From Axinella damicornis (lineage: Eukaryota; Porifera; Demospongiae; Axinellida; Axinellidae), in assembly GCA_963931865.1 (NCBI GenBank), contig OZ007513.1:6804157-6868156 (forward strand): 64,000 bases of DNA, given 5' to 3'. Below the pieces are notes generated by a model. That model was not told the DNA's origin, searched no databases, and was given only the letters and a program-made list of their open reading frames with translations. Shown one piece after another: positions 56,234 through 64,000 of this stretch. Each line of letters opens with the position of its first letter. The first letter of the stretch is position 1. A program made the position numbers and the translations under genes.

Positions 56234-56950
56234 GCAAGACACACTTGATTAACCCCAGCATGGATCACTCACACTAGCCTCATTCCCAGGTCCGCGCCAT
56301 TTTAAAATGGTGTGGGCCTGGGTACGAGGCTACGATCATACCAGGAATACTGCAAGAGGTCCACACAGGGGTTGACAGTCTCCATGTTGAGTTTCAAGAC
56401 TTGCACTTAATTGGGACAGTCCAAACCCAATATTAGTAATAATTTATAGCGGCATACTTTTGTATTGCAAGCACATTAAGATGCGGCATCTACATGTCTC
56501 GTGGGACTGCTACAATCAAATCACCTCTTGTGGTGTTGGTATCAGTCACAGTCTCCTCCTACCTGAGCTGCCTCATGACTGTGTGAGTGCCGGAGATTGG
56601 GTCAGGGAACCAAGTGAGTAGACACAGACTATTCAATTCAATAGGTGTACACGTGCATATGGAGGAGCTTGATCATATCCAGGGGGTGGAGTCAAGTCAG
56701 TCATGTAACTGTAGGGGGAAATACACTACAATAAAAGCATCTTGAGGGGAGGGAAGGAGGACCTTTTGTCTAAAAACTGTGAAGGATAACCGAGTCTGGG
56801 AACCTGCAAACTGGCAATGCACTTACACCTTCTACTACCATAGGCACACGTGTATCACAAATCTCAATGACTTTCACCGGAGCTGCAAGTTCCATTCTTA
56901 TTCATTGGTTTTCATCATTTCTATTATACTTCACTACTATAGTTTTGACC
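56234..56950 (+). repeat. Segmental duplication, copy 2, flanked by a further direct repeat
   Basis: Partner of 53364-54340. It is bracketed by a second repeated block: ATACAGTGCACCAGC, GTGCACCTGTAGTAAAGTGT and GCACAGGTTGAA at about 56110-56195 and again at 57053-57130. The region has therefore been rearranged more than once. Confidence 0.8.
56275..56332. mobile_element. Micro-foldback inside segmental duplication, copy 2
   Basis: Same insertion site as 53406. The stem now reads GCCA-TTTTAAAA-TGGTG: the two base pairs next to and one from the TTTTAAAA centre differ from copy 1 on both arms (G-C to A-T, T-A to C-G). The right flank has decayed. Confidence 0.8.
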
Positions 56951-57504
56951 AAAATTCACAAACAAAAACAAAACTAGGTGGTGGTGAAAGGGTTAACCTG
57001 GAATCTATGGAATGTAATACTCTGTACCGGTACGATACATGCTGTCACTTCATAATACAGTGCACCAGCTTTCTAGTGCACCTGTAGTAAAGTGTTTGCA
57101 TGTGACGTCTCACAGAGTGCACAGGTTGAACGGAGACTTTGTATCGAATACGGTGCACATGCAAAAGACACTCCAAACCTGATGGTTGATGACCTACCTC
57201 ACAAGTATGTTCAGTGCAGTATTAAACGAGCACATTGACAGCTACAGATTTCCACACACTTGTTCCGTGAAGCCAGTCTGACTAACTCCATATGCATACA
57301 AGCTTCTACCAACACCAAGATGGTACGCATGTGCGAGAGGGTCTGGGGACGAGATTAGATGGCACAGAGTCTCCATTACTGTCCTCTTGCATGGCAGAAA
57401 GAAGTTCGGGTATAACACTGGAGAGTACAGTGTTTAGGAGTTCAAAAGAACAACCTGTTCACAATTAAGGGATTATCTTCTTCACTGGAATGTACACAGC
57501 CATT

Positions 57505-57749
57505 GGGCTATTCCATTTGATGTCCGACCCCCCCCCCCCCCCCCCCCCCCCCACCGATGACCGGTTTGTCCAGGGGGTACAAAACCTTGGCTGTCCAGGG
57601 GGTTGTCAGCCATTTTGTTGTTGTCCAGGGGGTAAAGTCTTTTTTCCAGGGGTATAGGACAATTTAGTCATTTGTCCAGGGGGCCAAGAAGCCTGAAGTG
57701 TAGTCCAAACACTTCAGTCATCTGTAGGGGACATCAAATGGAATAGCCC
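57505..57749. mobile_element. MITE with GGGCTATTCCATTTGATGTC ends
   Basis: The left end GGGCTATTCCATTTGATGTC and the right end GACATCAAATGGAATAGCCC are perfect 20-bp complements. The interior has a 25-C tract (57528-57552) and several TGTCCAGGGGG words. MITEs with GGGCTATTCCATTT ends are, to my recollection, widespread in marine invertebrates. Confidence 0.8.
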
Positions 57750-60441
57750 ATTGGTCCAATGAAGACTACAGAACTAATACAATTTCCCCCCACCTGATTG
57801 CTTGCTGTTCGGCTCTGCTGTTCTTGGACATCCTTTGGATCCGTTGCCTTTGCCACAGCATAGACTATTAGTCGCTCGATCTGCTGCAAGCTTGCACTTC
57901 CACCTCCTGCACGTTTGCACTTTGACCTCTAACCTCGAACCCAGGCGAGTTCCACCTCCTGCGAGCTTGCACTTCGACCTCCAATAGCCCCGCCCTTCTT
58001 TTGGTGTGCAAACGAGCTTCCGTTCCGTTCCAGTATGAAACGAGAAGAGGGACTCATGTGATCAGCTGTGTATTAGATGACATGGATGAGATCTGTATAG
58101 CTACCTATATGGCGATCTAGGTCGAGGTACAAGCATCTGATCTGCCGACCAGCGTTGCTAGGTGGACAGCAGTTGAGAAAATTAATTGTAAGCAAGTTAG
58201 TGTTTGTTTTGGGGGTGTGCTGTGACCCAATTTAAGCCTGTCCAAGACTAGTTATATTCTTGTGTCCAGTGCCTTGAGGTTAGGACCTTGTCTCCAAGGG
58301 GGATTATGTCGAAGGTGGGAAACTCCTCCTAGTCTCTTGGGCCAGACGTTAGCAGGGGGAAGATCATAACTTGGCTACTATATTTATGGTAGCGATTCCG
58401 GACGGATTTTTCAAATTGGTGTGAGCGTTTTGAAATATTTATCATAAAATTCTGCACTGAATTGCGAGTTGACTGGCTTTTGTCCGGTGCAAATCGGTTG
58501 CGTAGAAGTCGAGATACGTAACTCAGAAGATAAGTCACACACGAAAATATTTCCCACTCCTTTTAAATAGAAAAGTGGTAGGCGTACATTTGCGGTATAT
58601 TCACGTGGTCTCCATCAAAGTGTTCATATCTCGAGAACGGCTGCACGGATTTCACTGAAACTTGCACCAAATTGATCGCCATTGAATTTGCAGTTCAGCT
58701 GTGGCGATTCTGTATCTGTAGAAGATGAGACGCTGCACTCCTGGCAATGAGGTATGTGACCTGATGTGTGTTTATACTTGTGGGATCATGTGGGAAGGGG
58801 TAGTGCACCTGGATTAGAGCTAACAAGCTCAAACACTCTTGCTGAGGCTGCTCATCTACTTATGAGGCGGTTTTCTTCCCCTCTTTCTAGCCACAGCTAC
58901 TGAGATCATTCACCATTTGTGGCACGTTGTGGAAAGGGAGGGGCTACAAATATTATATGACCATTGTGATTGAGTTTATGCTCCATAGTCATGAAAAGAG
59001 CACACATGGGCACCCAAAGAAAAGAGTGGATGCTTGTTGAAGTGTTTCCATACCAATACACACCTCAGCAGACAGGAAATGTTTCAACATAGCCGCCAGA
59101 TTTTGAAGCCGGCAAGTTGTGGCAGCTCTGAATGGCAGTATGCCACTGTGATGTAGCTATAGTCCAGGTGGCCGAATTAGCTATGACGTTGTGATCTGCT
59201 TCTCAAGTGCATTTCATACCACGGAGATGCACAATACTTGTCTAGTAGTGCACTGTGCTATAGCTATGCAAGACAAGTTCAAGGGTGGGCATTTATTCAA
59301 GTGTACTTTGATTCTATACACAGAATTGGGATTGTAGTCCTTAGGCCTCTACTTAATTACCATGATGCATGCATAAATTGGTTAGCTAGTCATCAATTTG
59401 TGACGAACCTGAGGAATCCTGCCTATCATGAAAGTCACCAGACTCTCTCCACTTGGGTCATGCTGCCTACATATCATCGTTCAAGTTTTGCCGCCGGACA
59501 AACCGTATATTTCTTCCTACAGACGGCAATACTACTATCAAACAGACTGGCTTACTGCATGTTTGGCAGTTCTCATTACTGTACGTTGCTATTCCCTCCA
59601 CATGCAGGTGTATACGTCGCTATTCCCTCCACATGCAGGTGTATACGTTGCTATTCCCCCCACATACATGGTGCACCAGACACTAAAGTGTAGCATCACT
59701 GAAAAACCAAGCATTATACTCAAGGGACAAGTCGTCTGTCTTGTGACGAAGACCGTAATTGTGCATACACTTTCAGTTGCATACGTGTAGGTACTAGACA
59801 TTATTTTGGCATTGTCTTGATCTCTCCCTCAGCTATCTGTGGTCATTTTGAACACTGTAATAATTACATTCCAGATTTTTTAACTGTAGCTATCGTTCTC
59901 GCTGGGTGTCACTGTTGCCTTCCGGGTTCATAAGGACTGTTTCAAGTACTTTCCGAGTCGCTGATTCCGAATATGGGCGTTGGTAGCACTTTCGAGGTCT
60001 GCAACACCATGAATTGGAGTTTTTAAGGACGATTTACTCCGTGGTATCCCACGACTTGATCGTTACTTTTGCCAACTCACAGAATCGGATTCTTCAGGCA
60101 ATGGCGATTCCAGCGATATGTATTTTACCTAGGTTTCGTTGAGAGAAAGCGTGCGCTTTTGTTTACAGTCGATGCCCTTCAACGTACCACTTCAATAATT
60201 CAAATTTGGCCGGAAAAATTTCGTTTGTTTACGTAACTTCCGGAATCGCTATTTATGGAGGAATTAAAAGTGGAACATCAGCGAATGTCACAATTACAGT
60301 GTGTGTAGCTACTGCTGTACTATGATGTCCAATAACAGATTGTGTGTTGTTTGGCCTGGGAACGAGGCTATATTCTCCCTAGATGTGCTTGAGACTTCAG
60401 TAACCTATAATAGCTCCACCTTCTTTACATGCCAAGGTGAG
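57750..60441. other. No supported gene
   Basis: CCACCTCCTGC and GAGCTTGCACTTCGACCTC-like words repeat near 57895-57985. TATTCCCTCCACATGCAGGT with GTATACGT is repeated two to three times near 59588-59660 and gives a false open frame. An isolated family end, GGCCTGGGAACGAGGCTA, lies at 60353-60370. Confidence 0.5.
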
Positions 60442-60515
60442 TAGTCTCGTTCCCAGACCCAAACAACCCCAGCGAAGATCGCTTGCAGTATTGTTTGGGT
60501 CTGGGAACGAGACTA
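60442..60515. mobile_element. Micro-foldback with perfect 9-bp target duplication
   Basis: TAGTCTCGTTCCCAGACCCA and TGGGTCTGGGAACGAGACTA with AACAA/TTGTT inner pairing. CAAGGTGAG on both sides (60433-60441 and 60516-60524) is perfect. Its loop shares GCGAAGATCGCTTGCAG-type sequence with the related remnant near 23040. Confidence 0.9.
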
Positions 60516-60679
60516 CAAGGTGAGCAGACTTGTTAGACTCGTCTTGGTCCCAGACCCAACCAAACCCAGCACGGTTAGCTTCCAGTATCATGCACAAGGG
60601 ACTTTGAAATCTTACAGCCTTCAATGTACAGCACAATAGCTAGATTGTGTGTTGCATAAGGATGTGCGTAGCTACATGC

Positions 60680-60771
60680 TAGCCTCGTTCCGCCCAGATT
60701 TTATCTCGCAGCCACGATTTTTCATCACGGCTGCAAGACAAAATCTGGGCGGAGGCCTGGGAACGAGGCTA
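60680..60771. mobile_element. Micro-foldback with perfect 9-bp target duplication
   Basis: TAGCCTCGTTCCGCCCAGAT and ATCTGGGCGGAGGCCTGGGA (then ACGAGGCTA) enclose a further GCAGCC/GGCTGC stem. GCTACATGC flanks both ends (60671-60679 and 60772-60780). The interior bears no resemblance to those of other family members. Confidence 0.9.
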
Positions 60772-61210
60772 GCTACATGCCAGTTTGCAATGATGCAGAG
60801 CTGAAAATTGATGTGTATTGGTTGGTCAACTTCGATTTTGCCCCGCCATTGATCGAGTTGCTTTGGTTGTCCGATTATAAATTGGTGTAGCTATGCACAA
60901 GTGAATAGAAACATTACTTTTAGGCAGGCTAAGTAGAAAGATAGAACAGAAGGCAGCTGAGCAGAACTAGCCAATCAGAACTCCCAGGGAAAGAGCACAT
61001 CCTGAACCAAGATGTTCAGGGGCAGATCCAGGAAAATTTATTAGAGGGGGGGGGGGACACTCCCCCTTGATGCTGCCACATCTTGACACTGTGCCACCAG
61101 CATTAGTGCTACAGAACAATCAGGTGACCATCAGGTCCTCCTCGTCCCACTCCAGAGTCCGTCGTGTTTCCCCCAGCCCTGGTCTCGGTGTCCCCTCTGG
61201 TCTGGGGAGG

Positions 61211-61276
61211 ATGGTGGTGGGAGTGATTCTACTGTTGTTGGTCCTCAGTGGGGACGTGGAAACTAACCCAGGACCT
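61211..61276 (+). other. Hydrophobic leader fused to a 2A ribosome-skipping motif
   Basis: From the ATG at 61211 the frame reads MVVGVILLLLVLSG and then DVETNPGP (61253-61276). D-V/I-E-x-N-P-G-P is the defining 2A motif: the ribosome fails to join the last Gly and Pro, releasing the upstream peptide and continuing from Pro. NLR proteins of sea urchin have been reported with such motifs at the N-terminus, doubling as a signal peptide, so the protein goes either outside the cell or, after skipping, to the cytosol. Here skipping would release a product beginning Pro-Val-Gly just before the DEATH domain. An in-frame ATG at 61067 would give a longer, less hydrophobic start. Confidence 0.85.
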
Positions 61277-61692
61277 GTCGGTGAGTTTAGTGTCGTGTTG
61301 TATTTTTTGTATACTAATTATGTGAACAATGGTCATACTTGTCTGGGTTGGAAGTGTACGGTGTGGAATGTGTAATGTACCCACTCAATGACTCAGAGTA
61401 TTCCTGGCAGATGTCATGGCGTGAATGTGTTCTTACGTATGTGCAAATTATTGGAAATGCTAAGCGCATGAGAGACTCACAAGGGAATTCAACTCTGTTT
61501 GGGCCTGTCAGGGAAGTGTGCTGCTGGTAGCAGTATAGCCTCGTAGTGTTGTCCTGATAGACCTGCAGTTGCTGTTTCTTGAAAACATCACACATTCGAC
61601 ACAAAAATTTCATCTTTCCTCTTATGAATGCATAATTAAGCACAAGCCATGTCAAAATAGTGAGAACCAGGCCTTCTCTGTTTATGTCTGGC

Positions 61693-61760
61693 TAGTCTGA
61701 TACCAGACCCTCCACACCCTCACACGTGGGAGGGTGTGGGAGGGTCTGGTTACGGAGACT
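61693..61760. mobile_element. TAGTCT-type foldback in intron 1 of the 2A NLR
   Basis: TACCAGACCCTCCACACCCT pairs with AGGGTGTGGGAGGGTCTGGT. The outer TAGTCTG and GGAGACTG are family ends. TGTCTGGC and TGTCTGAC flank it, a probable eroded duplication. Confidence 0.6.
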
Positions 61761-62335
61761 GTCTGACCTGAGAACAAAGCTATCCCCTCTAATCCAATTA
61801 TGTACTAAGCATGTGTTGTTTCTTGTTCCTGGAGTGTATTCATGGGAGTGTCAGGTTGCCTCCTGATAACACTCTGCATATGTGTACCAGATGCTTATGA
61901 ATTCACACAGAGTCATGGCAATCAGCTGAATGCTAAACAGGTTACTTTCATCCCCTCAGGGCAACTTACACTGGAAGATCTGAGTGAAGTGAGGGGAGCC
62001 TTGTATGAGGCCCGTGCCAAGTGGTACCATATTATCGGAGTTGAGCTGAAGCTTTCGGTAGGAACACTGAATGCCATCAGATCAGAGTTTCCTGACAAGA
62101 ACGACTGCAACACTGAGATGTGCAGTCACTGGTTGAGACGTATCGACCCCTGTCCCTCCTGGGAAGCTCTGACTAAAGCGTCCTCCTGTGGGGGAGGGAC
62201 ACCTGGCCCAGCAGCTGAGGGACAAGTACTGCCCAGGAAGAGAGGAAACAATACCCCACGTCTACTACACCCCAGGACCATCACCCGCTGGTGCCCCCCC
62301 CCTCACAAGGTAGCTAGCCCAGTGTATTCTAGTCC

Positions 62336-62572
62336 TGTCACGCACTGCAGTCGGTAGTAGTGATCTGTGAGTGTACTGTGTGGTACTGTCACAGACTGAA
62401 AATTGATGGCAGTCGGTAGTAGTGATCTGTGAGTGTACTGTGTGGTATTGTCACACATTGACAAATGATGGCAGTCGGTAGTAGTGATCTGTGAGTGTAC
62501 TGTGTGGTACTGTCACACACTGACAACTGATGGCGGTCGGTAGTAGTGATCTGTGAGTGTACTGTGTGGGAT
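62336..62572 (+). repeat. Intronic minisatellite, about 64-bp unit, four copies
   Basis: GCAGTCGGTAGTAGTGATCT followed by GTGAGTGTACTGTGTGG recurs four times, with small differences in the spacer (ACTGTCACAGACTG, ATTGTCACACATTG, ACTGTCACACACTG). It lies between exons 2 and 3 of the NLR-like gene. Each unit contains GTGAGTGT, a donor-like word. Confidence 0.95.
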
Positions 62573-64000
62573 GTTTAGAGTCATTGTACTGGCAAACCTG
62601 CATACATGTTCTGTGACCACACACTCCTCTGTCTCCCTGCAGTACCAATTGGTGAGTCTCCTTTGACAACGACACTGGCATCCCTCCTGCTGTGATACTT
62701 CCCACCTCACAAGTGACCACACCTCCTCACCAGCCCACGCCAGGGCACGCCGGTATGTCATTTGTAACAGTGTGTCGCTATATGCAGGATGCACGTTGCC
62801 TACTCCTCACTGAAACAGGACCATGCTTTGTTGCTATGTATTTCTGTAGGTGGTGGAGTAAATAACTTGAGCTGGTAGTGTTTGACGGTTCTTAATCAGA
62901 GTGTGAAGGTTATTGTGCTTGCATTTTGGAACCATTCCGACAAGCTACATGTAATTTGGAACTCAAGAATTACCATTAACGTACGTTTGAAGGCTCCATG
63001 CAGTTTTGGAACCATACCAACTAGCTGTATGTAGTTAATTCGAATTACCATAAGATAATTAATGTATACACTGAATCCATTCAGGTTCCACTACGCTACG
63101 CAATGTGGCAGACCAAGTTGAATACTTTGAGACTGAATTTGCCAGTCTTGTCGACAAAGCTTGTCACGATGTGAGGAAAAGAGATCTGGAACCCTCCATC
63201 TTCCTCTCCCGAGTTACCACCCTGCGAGTATCCAACCGTACCGAGCATCGAAGCTTCATCCAGGAGAATTTCCACCCCCAGTAACGTTCGAGAAGATCTG
63301 GTCGCGTCTCACCATTTACCGGGACTAGATGAACTATGGACTTCTGGAACAGTCATCAACAAATTGGGAAGTGAAGACTTGAAACATCAGATGCAGGTCT
63401 ACTTGCAGGAATTGTCCACGTTCAAGGACAGAACTCAGCTCTGTGACTTCATTGATAGCTGGCCGTGCAAAGATAACAGGCCATCGGAAGACGAAATAAA
63501 GAAAATAGTCATCAAAATGAACCACGAATGGATGAAGTGCACACTGCAAGATGTGGAATCATTCAGAAAGAACGGCTCTCATTCACAAGTTCTTCCTACA
63601 AGAATTTGACGTAATCCTCCAGAATGCTATCAGGGGGTGTGTCTGTGTCACATGGCTCACCTCTCCCTCTACTGCCACACTACTGCAGCAGAGTTCTCCA
63701 AGGAATACAGCATTGAGGCAGTGACCGTCGATGGTCAGGACATCTACCTCATGTCTGTCAAGAAGTACGGTGGCTACCTGAGGGAGCTGTACACCTCAGA
63801 AAGACCGCTAGTGGGTGTTGGCCCTCCTACCCCAACTGAAAAGCTCCTCCCCTTCAAGTGAGGCAGGATCGTCGTGGAGAAAATTGACCTGCAACATGCA
63901 GATCACTTCACCAGGAGATATGTACAGGGAGACCTAGACGATGTGGACTATTCTAAAGGTATTGTTTACAAGAAGTCTCCAATGATTTTAGCTATCAGAA

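Larger units (their letters stand above)
61067..63958 (+). pseudogene. NLR N-terminal half: 2A-type leader, DEATH domain and linker region
   Basis: Exon 1 ends at 61280 with a donor CCTGTCG|GTGAGT directly after the NPGP motif. Exon 2 (61960-62309, acceptor CCCTCAG|GG) joins in phase and encodes a DEATH domain: QLTLEDLSEVRGALYEARAK, WYHIIGVELKLSVGTLNAIR, CSHWLRRIDPCPSWEALTKA, then, after a frame break near 62182, VGEGHLAQQLRDKYCPG. Exon 3 (62643-62752) is a Pro/Thr linker (AVILPTSQVTTPPHQPTPGH). Exon 4 (63085-63958) encodes a helical region with QMQVYLQELSTFKDRTQLCD, FIDSWPC, GCVCVTWLTSPS and DLYTSE-like words that usually precede NACHT in such proteins, ending at a donor TCTAAAG|GTATTG, so NACHT probably lies beyond the window. 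Frame breaks occur near 63288, 63345 and 63580, and an in-frame TGA is at 63859-63861. Splice sites are intact. Either pseudogene or sequence error. Confidence 0.7.

Noticed and set aside
59238..59790. ORFs of 77-151 codons with Thr/His/Cys repeats
   Set aside because: They are driven by the direct repeat of TATTCCCTCCACATGCAGGT, with no domain or splice context.
62250..62300. A second 2A motif from TPGP-coding sequence
   Set aside because: The words are TPGP without the preceding Asp-x-Glu-x-Asn, so it does not meet the 2A consensus.

Overview
The window reads as animal nuclear DNA: short introns, scattered exons, many small DNA transposons and no operon structure. A demosponge is the best guess, from inference only. 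It carries NOD-like receptor (NLR) pieces with DEATH, NACHT and LRR parts, a separate DEATH-domain exon, a KDZ-type transposase gene with CxC cysteine clusters, and a lineage-specific multi-membrane family. A cnidarian or another invertebrate rich in NLRs is not excluded. The single run of N is exactly 200 bases, so it is a fixed-size scaffolding gap.

Layout. 1-15 kb is almost gene-free and full of foldback and inverted-repeat elements, including a 540-bp AT-rich hairpin, a 280-bp hairpin and a TIR element carrying a decayed HIRAN-like fragment. 15.8-16.1 kb holds one DEATH-domain exon. 20.0-25.3 kb is the best-preserved coding block: a DUF3987-like ATPase gene on the minus strand, divergent from an unknown 221-aa gene, then a 607-aa CxC/KDZ transposase gene. 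26-29 kb holds a segmental duplication and a 34-bp satellite of about 45 units. 31.7-42.8 kb holds a damaged family of secreted-ectodomain proteins with about seven hydrophobic segments; one copy has its last exon inverted, which creates a new chimeric ORF. 44.1-47.1 kb is a gene of arginine/glutamine-rich repeats split by a 1.9-kb foldback transposon with a perfect 9-bp target duplication; the transposon carries a captured Tudor-like fragment. 48.9-64 kb holds three NLR pieces. The last begins with a hydrophobic segment fused to a 2A-type NPGP ribosome-skipping motif, spliced in frame to a DEATH domain.

The most unusual pattern is a family of very small hairpin elements. They share TAGCCTCGTTCCCAGG-like ends and 9-bp target duplications, but each has a different, still palindromic interior. 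One pair, copied by segmental duplication, shows paired changes in the stem.

Caution: the NLR and membrane-protein copies contain many small frame breaks, while the transposase ORF of more than 600 codons is clean. This suggests pseudogenes, but unpolished long-read sequence cannot be ruled out. Family assignments come from reading the sequence by eye; no search was run.
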